Positions 1 to 10,379 of a stretch of 64,000 nt of DNA are shown here, piece by piece. The position numbers and the translations under genes were made by a program. The stretch's first letter is position 1. The number at the start of each line of letters is the position of its first letter. The notes under the pieces were generated by a model. That model saw only the letters and a list, made by a program, of their open reading frames with translations, was not told the DNA's origin and did not search any database. Source of the stretch: Myrica gale (taxonomy: Eukaryota > Streptophyta > Magnoliopsida > Fagales > Myricaceae); contig OZ005613.1 in the NCBI GenBank assembly GCA_963930655.1, positions 8,378,501 through 8,442,500 of the forward strand. Reading direction: 5' to 3'.

Positions 1-735
1 TGTGCTAATGATTGGGAATTTGAGGAGTTTACGTCTTTTTTTACCACACTTTATGCAAATGTGATTACAAGAGGGGTTTCTGATAAGATGTTGTAGTTGG
101 GGTCCAAAGATGGTAGCTTCTCAGTCAAATCTTTTTATTCCTTTCTTTGTGGTGTTAGTTTTGATTTGTTTCCTTCCGTGGGGTGTGGAGCTCTAAAGTT
201 CCCACAAGAGTTGAGTTTTTTGTGTGGGAGGCGATGTGTGGTCGGATTTTGACTATTGATAACTTGTGAAGGCAGGGAATTTGTGTGATTGATTGGTGTT
301 ATTTGTGCAGATGAGCTAGGGAATCTATTGATCATTTGCTTTTACATTGTCTGGTGGCGAGATGTTGGTGGGATTTTGTTTTCCGTATTATTATTAACTT
401 TACATGGGTGATGCTAGGAAGGGTGGGGGAAAGTGTCGGTGTGTTTGAGCAGAAAGTTTGTGGATCCATTGGCTAAAGTGTTTCAGAAGATGATTCTGTT
501 ATGTATTTGGTGGTGCTTGTGGAGGGAACACAATCGAAGATGTTTTGATGATTTTGTTATGTCTTCCAATCAGTTGTAGGATACTTTTTTACTTTCCATT
601 TTTCTTTGGGCTAATGTTGTGATGGGGTCTTTTCTTAGATTTTCATGATTTTTTTAGGTATTTAGCCTGTATGCTTTGAGTGAGTTAAGTATAGCCTTTG
701 TTTCTTTTTGTTTCTTTCTAATAAAAGTTTTTTAT
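1..735 (+). pseudogene. LINE (non-LTR retrotransposon) ORF2 C-terminal remnant
   Basis: Plus-strand conceptual translation gives a degenerate reverse-transcriptase zinc-binding (zf-RVT) region. It includes the stretch VPTRVEFFVWEAMCGRILT followed by a cysteine/histidine block of the type C-R-x-R-E-S-I-D-H-L-L-L-H-C and then W-x-D-F. Several stop codons and frame breaks interrupt it (for example just before GSKDGSFSVKSFYSF), so it is dead. The sequence enters from the left edge, so the reverse transcriptase core and 5' end lie outside. The fragment runs into an A-rich stretch near 720-747, consistent with a LINE 3' tail. Family recognition is firm; the exact 3' boundary is inferred. Confidence 0.8.
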
Positions 736-1114
736 TCATAAAAAAAGTGTTTTAATGTACATATATATTTCTCTCTTTTCACTTGCATTAAGTTTTAGTG
801 CTCGTCGATGAAGCCTAAAAATTTACTGCTTCCACCAAAGTCTTACAGTTATGTTGATATTGAGAATGAATGAACAAGGATGATTCAAAATCTTACAGTC
901 GTCTTCTTTGGTTTCGATTAGCCATGTGAAATGGTCAAATGTGGATCTATGAGATTGAATTCTGAACTCCTTAGTTAACAAAAATGATCTGGGGCTCTTT
1001 ATCCATAAGATATTTTAGGTTCACATTCATTCTGACTCCTAAAGATTTAGATATATCAGATTTTCACTCATCTCTGTATAGGATTATTTTTATTTATGAT
1101 GTGGAAAAATTATA

Positions 1115-1230
1115 TGTACGAGGCTCTGCACCACAAATTGTATAAGGAAGAGTTGCGCCTTAACTATGAGCTTAAGCTTTTGACTCAAAAGTAGCGTTTG
1201 ATCCTGACAGACTATTCTACGTAGCGTTGA
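1115..1230. repeat. Start of duplicated block, copy A (first segment)
   Basis: This segment (from gtacgaggctctgc to cctgacagactatt) matches 15793-15868 in direct orientation. Copy A is then interrupted by about 650 bp (1231-1875) not present in copy B and resumes at 1876. Nearby, 870-1060 resembles 48640-48790, a separate dispersed repeat. I see no gene between 750 and 2040. Confidence 0.6.
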
Positions 1231-2040
1231 TTCACATGTCTGAAGATTCTCCAGGTGTCGACTCATTCTGATATATTTGAAATGGTCCTTCATCATGTTG
1301 ACTTATGCCAACCATAATGTTGACTTATACTATCTCTGGTGTGGAATCTAGATTTTAAATGAATATTTTATATTTATTGTTAATTTATGATGAATAACTA
1401 AAAAATACCAAAATTTTCGGTTCTATTTTTTAAAAAAAAATTGGGCTCGAAATAAAGTATAACTTATGGAATTTGCCAGAATGTTTATTTTATAATCTAG
1501 ATTTTGGATAAATATTTACATTTATTGTTAATTTATGATGAATAACAAAACATATCCAAAAATTCGATCAAAAAAACATTTTTGGCTCATTAGGGCCCCA
1601 AAAAAAAGTCCACATGTTGAACCAGAATTTTCGGTTTCAATTTCGAAAATTTCGATTCTATTTTGGAATGGAATCGAACAAAAAGTTGCATTCTAGTGAA
1701 TATCGGAACGGAATTAGAATTTGCTATTCTAGTTCCATCTGTTTTGGTACACACCTTTATATTGATTGATAAAAACGTCCCTTCAAGAAACAATAAGAAA
1801 AATAGATAATAATAAAAAGAAATAAATTTGAGTTTTCAATATTTTTAGTAATTTTATTTTAGAAGGGCATTTGGTTATTTTGTTTGGTTCAATGGTCAAA
1901 TTCAACGGACGCAAAGATTGATGTTTTCTAAAACTTATGGGCATAATCAGACAAATGAGAAGTTATAGGGTTCAATGATTTTTGCTCATAAATATAGAGC
2001 ATACTGTGATGTTTCTATATTTTTCTTTCCAATAGACAAT

Positions 2041-2230
2041 CTACCAATTAGAATTCCAAAATGAGTTCCTCCATGATTTTCTTCAAGAGGATGTGTTTAT
2101 GCCCCTGACTTTGTCCATCCATTATTTTAAAATTATGTTTATCACCGTTACAAATCACCATATGGGCTCAAACAAGCCCCTTATGCTTGGTTTCGTAAGA
2201 CTTTTAGCTCTAGATTACTTGAATTGAGTA
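2041..2230 (+). pseudogene. Ty1/copia reverse transcriptase fragment (copy A)
   Basis: Reading the plus strand in shifting frames gives NEFLHDFLQEDVFMP, which corresponds to the copia RT motif N-A-F-L-H-G-x-L-x-E-E-V-Y-M. It is followed by a degenerate Y-G-x-K-Q-A-P-x-A-W-F block. Stops and indels abolish coding. The homologous copy at 16027-16424 extends further, so copy A appears to have lost the following segment. Confidence 0.75.
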
Positions 2231-2281
2231 ATGTCTCTTGAGTTGATCGGATGTAGCATTTGTCATCAACAAAACTTAGCA

Positions 2282-2301
2282 ATATATATATATATATATA
2301 T
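2282..2301. repeat. AT microsatellite (copy A)
   Basis: About ten AT dinucleotides. The paralogous position in copy B (16753-16785) holds about sixteen, showing slippage after the duplication. Confidence 0.9.
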
Positions 2302-2569
2302 GCACAGACAATGATGTTTTATAATTTCTCCTATATTTGAAGAACACAATGCATATAGGTGATAGTATTATGTTGAGATTACATTGCCGCAACATACGTC
2401 AATGCCAATCCATGTTGTAGCTTTGCACTTTCGCAACAAATAAATTCTGGTGCTTCTAATCTTCCTTTCCAAGATACATGATTTTATGTACCAATGCTTT
2501 TATAATTAGGATGGAAAATCTTAAAGGTGACGGACTGAACTTAGCATATATAACATAACATAGTTAAGT

Positions 2570-2935
2570 AAAGTTTAAATTTTCATCCACAAACAACCAT
2601 AAATTTTGCGCTTTGCATTCTAAACTACCACGTTTGAGACATTGCACCATTCATCTATTTTTCCGTTCAAATTGGATAGAAATTGACTTTTTATAAATGA
2701 ATTCAATTACTATCTTAAATGTAACCTACAATTTGAACGAAATGACAATTATACCCTCAATTTCCGTTCAATTTGACGAAAAAGAGATGGAGGGTACAAT
2801 GTATGTGTTAGGGATGGTAGTTTGTGGCTGAAATCTCTAAATTAAGCGTGGTAGTTTCGGGTGAAAAGTACAAAACACGTGGTAATTTGTAAGTGAAGAG
2901 TTGTATTTTAAATTATCCTACACTTATTTTTGAGT
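2570..2935. repeat. Foldback MITE-like element
   Basis: Left and right arms are imperfect inverted complements: a left arm with taaactaccacgtttgag and a right arm with gcgtggtagtttcgggtg, both linked to a cgttcaaattg/caatttgac core. No coding capacity. Related arms recur at 15190-15340, 16850-16940, 28050-28340, 32400-32785 and 48450-48620. Non-autonomous TIR element is the likely class; the precise ends and family are not assigned. Confidence 0.55.
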
Positions 2936-3239
2936 GGAACAAGTGACTACAATTCCTACTTCCACGCTTCTAAGATTTACAATTAAAATGTGAAACATTT
3001 GATTGAGAAACTGTGAGACCCCGAAAAATCAGTACGTACTCCGTTGTAAGCTTGAGGATTCAGTGATTTGTTTTGAATTAATGGAGTCCATGGTGTGATC
3101 TAAATTTAATGAGCATTATGGAATATCAATGGATGAGGTCTACATTTTAAGGTAGCCAATTTAAGTTGTTAGATTAAATGTATTTCCTTTCTATATCCTT
3201 GATTAGTTTTTGAAGGATTATGTTATGGACCATATTATT

Positions 3240-3720
3240 GGGCTATTAAGGTTTAAATAGTTGGACTTAAAGCCTAAAAGAATGGGCTGAAAATGGACAG
3301 CCCAAGCTTGGCCGAAAATTAGGAATGATGGGCCTTGAAATTTAATCAAGTGGGCTGCCCAATTACATGTGATGATGGGCCCTTGAAGTTGTGATATTGG
3401 GCTGCTATAAGGCTTGAAATATTAGGTGATTATTGGGCCTTTAAATGTATGCTAATGGGCTGCCAAAATAGTCATAAAGATGGGCTTAAAAGTCATGGTA
3501 TTGGGCTGCCATGAAATCCATGTTAATGGGCCTTGAAATGTTAATGGGCCTTGGAGAATTAAGTTATTAGGCCTTAGCCTTTAAGCTTATGGAATGGGCT
3601 TAAGCTTGTGATGTTGGGCCTTAGCCCTTGGACTTAGGATTTGGACATAATACCTAAGATAATGGGGCCTTAAGATTTATGTTATGGGCTTCAAGCCCTA
3701 TGTTATTGGGCTAGTTACCT
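3240..3720. repeat. GGGC(C/T)-rich interspersed motif inside the LTR
   Basis: Short variants of tTGGGCTGCc and aTGGGCCTTga recur roughly every 20-35 bp for about 480 bp in an otherwise AT-rich region. This is a degenerate low-complexity array confined to the LTR 5' part. Confidence 0.6.
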
Positions 3721-6656
3721 TACAACTACATTAGACCAACTAAGTGCCCTTGGAGTAACTAAGTAGTTGAAATTCAACTAAAGGAACCAAGCTAGTTGGC
3801 CAAGCATTAAAGAGGAGTTTGAATTGTGTGGTGGGGAGGCATACACGTGAAAGACAATGGAGACAAGGAGACAAAGAATGACATAGCTGAAAAGTGAAGA
3901 AAGGTGACAAAAATCCCCCTTTGGCCGAATTCAATGCATGGCTTTGAACTTGCTTTGGCCTTATCTGACCATTCCTCTCTCCCATCACCACATTTGAGCC
4001 ATTTTGTCCATGTTGGTCATGAAACACAAAGAGGAGAGGAGAGAAACCGAACCAAAGGAGAGAGGGAGAGAATCAAAGGTGAAACCAAGGTTTTGAACCA
4101 AAAGAGTTGAATTTTGAGCTTGAATCAAGGGTGAAACCGAAAGGAGAAGGAAGAAGGAAGAAGGAGAAGAGGAAGAGGAGGTCTTGCAAGAGAAAAAGGA
4201 AAAGGGAAAAGGTGAAGAGGAGAGAAAAAGAACCTAAGGTAGCAAGGTAAGCTTATTCCCTTGAAATTTCTCCTTGGCCAAACCTTGCATGTCCACTTTT
4301 CTCCTTAGCTTGGCCGAGTCTTATACCCCTATCACATGATCTGTTGTTTGTGTTTTGTGTTGGATCTAAGAGTGAGAATGTTTGTGGAGATATCCTAAGT
4401 AATTAATGGAGAATACTTGTAAGTTTGGTTTGGAATAAGGAGAGTTGTAAGAAATAAGAAAAATCTAGGTGTTTTAGGAATAAAGGGGTGTTGGCCGAAT
4501 GTCCCATTTTACTAGATCTGGAGTTTAATCAACCCATAGAGTATAATGTGAACTTGGAATTGAAAATGCATGCTTAAGATCCTATCTTGATTGTTAGAAA
4601 ATGCAAAGAAGGTAAATACATGTTAGGAAAGTTTAGATCTAAACTCACACTATACTTGGCCGGTTGTAAGTTGGATTTTTTCCTTAGATCTATTGCTTTT
4701 GAGGTTCCTAAGTGTTAGGTCCAGTTATGGTTGTTGTATATGGAGAGAATGGATTAAATATACATGGATTTAAATAAATAAAAATGTGATATAAATGGAT
4801 GTTGGCCGAATGCCTTGTTCTTGCAATTCTTGAATTTTAGGACACTCTTAGGTTGTAATGTGATGTTGGATCTGAACTTGTATGCATAAGAACATGAATT
4901 GGTTGTTGGAAGTACAATGGAAATGGATAATGCATGTAAGAGGAGTGTCGGATGTAGTTATACAATGTTAGGCCGAAATGCATGCTATGTATAAAATATC
5001 TTGGGAATGATTGAAGTATGGATCTTGTAGGCTGATTTGTTAGGTTGATTGTGCATAAAATTCACGGGTTTGACTAAGCTTGAAGAGAAAGAATGCGTGT
5101 GATAAGAGAATGAAAATGCATGTAAATGTTATGCATGATGGTGCTAGCCGAATGGTGAATTGCTTGAGATCTTGTGATTTTGCTATGAATTGTAGATCTT
5201 AGGTTGTGAATCTGAAAATGGAGGATGGGATCACCATTGGAGAAGAAATTGTAGTCAATGAATACTTGAATCTGTGTATGGCCGAATGACCTAGTAAAAA
5301 GGAAACACTAGTGGCAAGTAAATGCTAAATGGAAATACACTTGTATGTCATGTAGAAGTAAGGTTGGAATATGACCAAATGAATTAGAGGTTGTGAGCCT
5401 AAGTTCGATTATAAAAGACATCACATATGTAAGAAAACAAAGGCTTAAAGGGCAAGAAGGCCACGGGTTGGCCAATGAAGTGAGGATTCAATATATGTAA
5501 GTTGTGTTTTGACGAGTTATATTCATTGGTGTTCACGGGAGCTTGAAACACTTAGAGATAAAAGAAGAAGAACATTAGGTCAATCCTAAAGGTTTTGGCA
5601 GCAACTATATATCATGTTCCATGAAGTTAAGTGATGACATTATTAGTTCATGCAAAGGAAGATTAAAAGTGTGGGACCAGGAGAATAAAAACTGGACATG
5701 AGATAAGTTGCTATTTTGATATAGAATTTTTAGGAGGGGAAGTTGTTGCTGATTTCATGATAGGCTTCGGAATCAATGTTAAGGGACAGGAAGAATTAAT
5801 TGATCAAGTTGGATACGAGTTGGCCACGAAGAAAGTGAAAACAACAACTTTGCACGTATCGAAGAGCGGTTTAGTTCCAGTACTTGGAGTAATCGAGTTA
5901 GGTTAAGGACTACGAATTCGATATTGGACATCGAGGTTATGAAAGAATATATAAAGATTAAATAAAATGTTTAATGATTAAAAGATTATATTAATATATA
6001 TATATATATATATACGATATCCAGAAAGATATAATATAGTTGTCATTCAGAAACATTCCGACGAATGGAAGGTACGAAGTCAAGTGATGAACGAGAAGTT
6101 CAAGATGGATTAAGAAATATCCGGCAACTATATTATACCATTAAATTAAGTAATGCGTAGAATTATCGCTACTTGTCCTTAGTGGACTTCAAGAGGACTG
6201 TCGGGTAATTCATAGGACCGACACATACCGATATGGTTTCATCTATACGCAGTACATTGAAAGATTGAACCTATTCCTTGTAGGCGAGGAGCCAAGTGAG
6301 CAAAGGAGAATTTGCGAGGAGTACTGTAAGTGAATCTTACCCGATTTGGAAAACTGGAATGATACACTGCATGTTTTATTGTGCATGGCAAGATGTTTTT
6401 AATACCTATGAAATGTATTGCATGAAGAATGTTTCAAGTACGCATGGTATTTCGAACATGTCATAGCATGATCATTTGCATGAACGCATGAGAGAGACGT
6501 TTTGATGCAAATGAAAGTACGATGTTTTCAAGAGTGGCATGGCATGTTCATTGCATAGAAAACATGAAAAGTTGTTTTATGCAAATGAAAGAGAATTTAT
6601 GTTATGATTAAGCACGAAGGTTTTGGTTGAAAACGTACTAAGTTAAGTGAGGTTCG

Positions 6657-6845
6657 ACATCCATGCCGAGGGACGTTGTTCGTGAAGGATGGATGGATGG
6701 AACGTGAGACATCCATGCCGAGGGACGTTGTTCGTGAAGGATGGATGAATGGACGCCCATACCGAGGGACGTTGTTCGTGAAGGATGGGTTAGTCCGTGA
6801 GGTATGTGCAACCACACCGAGGAACGTTGCTCGAGAAGGTGTGGC
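6657..6845. repeat. Degenerate tandem repeat in the LTR (about 50-bp unit)
   Basis: The core CCGAGGGACGTTGTTCGTG, preceded by an acatccatg-like leader, is repeated three times (starting near 6657, 6709 and 6757), with a fourth diverged copy near 6814. The unit is about 50 bp. Open frames here on both strands are by-products of the repeat. Confidence 0.8.
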
Positions 6846-7042
6846 GCCTCCAAGGGTCGTGTCTAGCCATCAGGCCTGGGGCAACTACGGGCTAGCTCGA
6901 CCAGATGTAAGGTCTCCAAGGGAATTCGGGGACGGTTCCGAAGGGAACGCACAACCCTGACTTCAGGGGTCAAATGGAGCGAGCCAAGAGTAAGAGATAC
7001 GAAATGGTTATGAAAAGGCCAACAGTGGCACAAGTATGAAAT

Positions 7043-7170
7043 GAATGATTTTCAAGGGCCAAGGGCCAATTTTATAAGCAAGAATGAAAGAATGATTTTC
7101 AAGGGCCAAGGGCCAATTTTATAAGCAAGAATGAAAGAAAGATTTTCAAGGGCCTGGGGCCAATTTCGAG
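7043..7170. repeat. Tandem repeat in the LTR (47-bp unit, about 2.7 copies)
   Basis: Units start at 7043, 7090 and 7137. Each contains gattttcaagggccaaggg or a close variant. The first two are nearly identical and the third is truncated and diverged. Confidence 0.85.
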
Positions 7171-7994
7171 ATTTGAAATGCATTTGAAAAGGCCAAGAGT
7201 GGCAAGAGATTTTAGTGCATGGCATGTGCATCACGGAGCATGCATATGCATCATGTTTTTATGCACTAACTCATGATTTACGGTTTTGCATTTCTTCTCT
7301 TATCGCTACAGTGTATTGAAGTAAGTATGTTTTTTTTAAGCTATGTTTTATTAAAGTTCATGTTTCAACTGTTGTTCCTTACTGAGTCTTTCGACTCATA
7401 GTTTGTAAATCGTATCATTCCAGATCCACAAGATAACTGGGGAGCAGAGGAGTATCTCACGTAGAAATCCTGGAAGTTTGGGGATTGGAGCCGGAGTTGG
7501 TGAACTCCGAGATAGCACTTGGGAGTGCTGGTTTTGATCAAGTGGCAGTATGTTGCCCTAGTACGTTTTGTATAAGTTGCGAACAAGATGCAATGTATAG
7601 ACTTTTATGAATTATGATGTGTATACCGAGAGGTTATGATCATTGGGCTTGTATCTCAGCCAACATGTGGATCCTGAGTGAGCCATCCTATGTGTATAAA
7701 AAAAAAAAAAAAAAATTTCCGCTGTAAGAGTTAGTGTAAGCACTGGAGTGTTCCCGGGGAATGCTCGCGGCTGTCACGGTCCCTGCGGGATGGCTTTCGG
7801 GGCGTGACAGAAACTATGTTTATTCTTCCAATTAAAATACATTAACAGATATGAAGAATCAAAGAAAGACGTGTAAGAGAACATCTCAATTGAAAATGGA
7901 GCCACAACCACGCCATTATTATAACCAATCAAATACATACATGACTCGCTATTGCCATCACCGTCAAATACATACAACCACACCATTATTATAT

Positions 7995-8186
7995 CTACTG
8001 ACATAAACGGTTTGACAACCTTTTGATGGTATCAAGAGCAGAAAAATAACACCGGTACATAAGATTCTCAATCACACTGAAGCACCATTGTTGCCAATGG
8101 GGATTAATATAGAGAATACTAACTACAGCTACAAAGAAAATAAAGCAAGATACGAAAAAGCTTGTAGAGAAGACTAGAGGATCTAC
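7995..8186 (-). pseudogene. Truncated RLP 3' end (duplicate of the 17-22 kb gene)
   Basis: The minus strand encodes the same transmembrane segment and short cytosolic tail as the RLP at 17215-22133 (ending ALDTIKRLSNRLC plus one extra residue before a stop at 7995-7997). Homology stops abruptly at 8186, inside what would be the juxtamembrane coding sequence. No leucine-rich repeats remain. It is the far end of duplicated block copy A and cannot make a receptor. The junction is 66 bp from the CACTA insertion at 8252. Confidence 0.9.
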
Positions 8187-8274
8187 AATGCCGTGTAGTT
8201 TTAGCTTTGCTACAACGAAAATAAAACTTTAGGTTTCGTACTTTTTAACGACACTACAAAAAAAGCACTTATAG

Positions 8275-8480
8275 CGGCAGTCACTGTAGCGACGGTCAGT
8301 AAAACCGCCGCTACAAGGTGTTTTTAGCGGCGTTTTACGGAAACCGTGGCTAAAAATAGCCTATACCCGCAGTTACCGCGGTTATAAGGGGTCTGTAGCC
8401 GTGGTTACTGACCGCGGCTAAAGAAACCGTAGCTAAAAATAGCCTATAGCCGCGGTTTATTTTTAACCGCTACTATAGGT
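8275..8480. repeat. Subterminal GCGGCGGT array, 5' end of CACTA 1
   Basis: Alternating direct and inverted copies of GCGG(C/T)GGT-like and tagccgcggt-like words, CpG-rich against AT-rich surroundings. In En/Spm elements such arrays bind the TNPA-type protein. Confidence 0.85.
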
Positions 8481-9264
8481 ATATGTGCAAAAAAAAGAAA
8501 ATAAATTATTATTTATATGTTAATAATTATTTTATGGATTATTTTAAGCCTTTTAATACATAACTTTATGTTTTCATGTGTCTAACAAATTTTATTTTAA
8601 GAGACTTACTTAATAAAATGCATAATTAAAAAAAGTGTTATGAAAATTGAAGTTATTATATGAAGTTAGAGAGTGTTATGAATATTAAAGTTGTGACATA
8701 ATAAATTTGAAAGTATAACAATATTTGTTATGGTAATATCATATTTATTGATTAGAACTAAGTAGTTTAGAAAACTTATAGTATAGTATCATACTTATAA
8801 TTAGCAATTATATTTGAATAATTTGTAATATAAGACTAATTATGACATATTATTTATTTCAAAAAAAGATATTGTGAATTTAACTTATGCAATTAAAATA
8901 CATATCATGTATTAAATGACTAAAATACTTATAGTATTAAATGATTAAAATACTCATGGTATAGAAAATATTATACTTTTAAATTTTAAGTATTATATAT
9001 TATTACTATCATGTTGTTTTAATTAAAATTATTACACTAGTTATAAAAAAATTAAATAATATGCTATAGTTTGAATTCTAAATATAAAGATTTTTTAAAT
9101 ATTAGTATAAAATAAAAATGCTTTTAATTTATTAAAAACACATATTTAGAAAATATTGAAATTTTTTGAAAAAAATTGGGTTAGTAAAATTGTTTTTTAT
9201 ATGGGTCGACCATGATAATCGTGCCAAGGCCCAGGGCTGGCCCATATATATATTTTTTAAATGG

Positions 9265-9296
9265 CAGAGGGTGAAACGACGCCGTTTCACCCTCTG
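9265..9296. repeat. Perfect 14-bp stem, 4-nt loop hairpin
   Basis: CAGAGGGTGAAACG (9265-9278) pairs perfectly with CGTTTCACCCTCTG (9283-9296) around the loop ACGC. A second, weaker hairpin (CAGGGGTG / TCACCCCTG) follows at about 9314-9337. They lie just upstream of the pyrimidine-rich leader of the transposase gene. Confidence 0.9.
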
Positions 9297-10379
9297 TTGT
9301 ATTAAAAAAAAAACCAGGGGTGAAACGATCACCCCTGCGTAAATGTCCCCCCTCCCCCTGCGCACGCAGTGAACCCTAAGCGCTCTCCTCCTCTTCTCCA
9401 CTGCCGACAAAAACACCTCTCTCTTTCTCTCTCTCCTTTCAGCTCTCACCCTCTGCTCCTTCGGCCTCGCTGGAACCCTAACAAATCTTGCAGGAAAAGT
9501 ACCGAAATCAACATCTACCACCTCTGACTCGGCGACATCAGCCAGGGCTCACACGAGAAAAGCTAAGCACAAAAGTTCCTTTCTGCTTCCGTCCGGTGGG
9601 TTTTCTTGTCATTTATTCTGTCATTTGATCTCTTTTGTTGAAGTGTTTAAGAATTTTTTCAATTTCCTTATTTCGGACTCAAATCCTAGTAAGGATATGA
9701 CTTATGTCTTGACTGTTTGGTGTTGTGTTTTACATTTTTCTATTTTCATAACAAAATGATGCTTGAGTTCTCAACTCAGATATCAAAGTACAGTGACAGT
9801 TTTTTTTCCATGCACCATTCATAGAACTCTTCCAACTGGTTTTACTTGGATCTGTGATGTGTTGTTCACCTTTTGGAATGCAGGTTGTTGATTATTATTC
9901 CAAGAAGAGTATTAATGTTGCTAATCTTCATGCAGAAAAACCTCCCAAAGAGGTCACGGTTGAGGTTCAGAAGGTGTTGTCTTCATAAATTCCGTATCCA
10001 TGTGGCTTATAATTTGTATCACATTCCTCAGATACCTTGGGGTTTTTGTAGCTTATCATTCCATATACTGTTGAATTTCTGACTTATTAGTTAACTTCTT
10101 GGGGTTTTTGGGCTTCTTGATTGTCCTCTTAGATGTTGAATTTTTACTTAGTTAACGCTTGTATCAGCATTCACCTATTCTCTTAAAGATAATTTTCAAT
10201 ATAAATCATCTCTATATGATTTTTTTCTTTACCTGGAAAATGATTATGTATGTGCTATTATGCTATGGTGCTTTCTTTGTTTACCGTGTTCCTTGACACC
10301 TTTATTTGCTAGAGAATTTGCATCTCATTAACATAAAAGCAACTCTTCACCAGATATTGGCCTAGCAACTTCTTCAAGT

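Larger units (their letters stand above)
1876..3011. repeat. Duplicated block, copy A (second segment)
   Basis: Near-identical in direct orientation to 15868-17035, apart from about 450 bp of copia-like sequence present only in copy B (about 16215-16690). The block contains a copia reverse-transcriptase fragment, an AT microsatellite (2282-2301, shorter than its partner at 16753-16785) and half of a foldback repeat. It resumes after the solo LTR at 7810 and continues into the RLP 3' end. This indicates duplication of the RLP downstream region before the LTR insertion. Confidence 0.85.
3012..7809. mobile_element. Solo LTR (4.8 kb), probably Tekay/Del-type gypsy
   Basis: The element begins TGTGAGACCCCGAAA and ends TTTCGGGGCGTGACA. 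These are canonical TG...CA ends and also form an imperfect terminal inverted repeat. It is flanked by the 5-bp target duplication GAAAC (3007-3011 and 7810-7814). The paralogous site near 17035 (gattgagaaactatgtttat) contains one GAAAC and no insert, confirming both boundaries. No primer-binding site, protease, RT or integrase is visible inside, and the ends do not contain a second LTR copy. It is therefore a solo LTR left by recombination rather than a full element. Very long LTRs with such ends are known from Tekay/Del chromoviruses; the lineage is inferred. Internal features are a GGGC-rich section (3240-3720), purine-rich sequence (4020-4230), an AT microsatellite (5994-6014) and two tandem arrays. 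Confidence 0.9.

Noticed and set aside
3740-4110. Open frames on both strands around 3.9 kb
   Set aside because: Inside the solo LTR with purine-rich low complexity; no gag or other domain seen.
6597-6960. Overlapping frames on both strands with repeated peptides
   Set aside because: They are produced by the ~50-bp tandem repeat of the solo LTR; repeat units not divisible by three appear in different frames.
9132-9521. Minus-strand open frame of 129 codons in CACTA 1
   Set aside because: Covers the hairpin and pyrimidine-rich leader; an arginine-rich translation of a CT-rich tract with no family resemblance.
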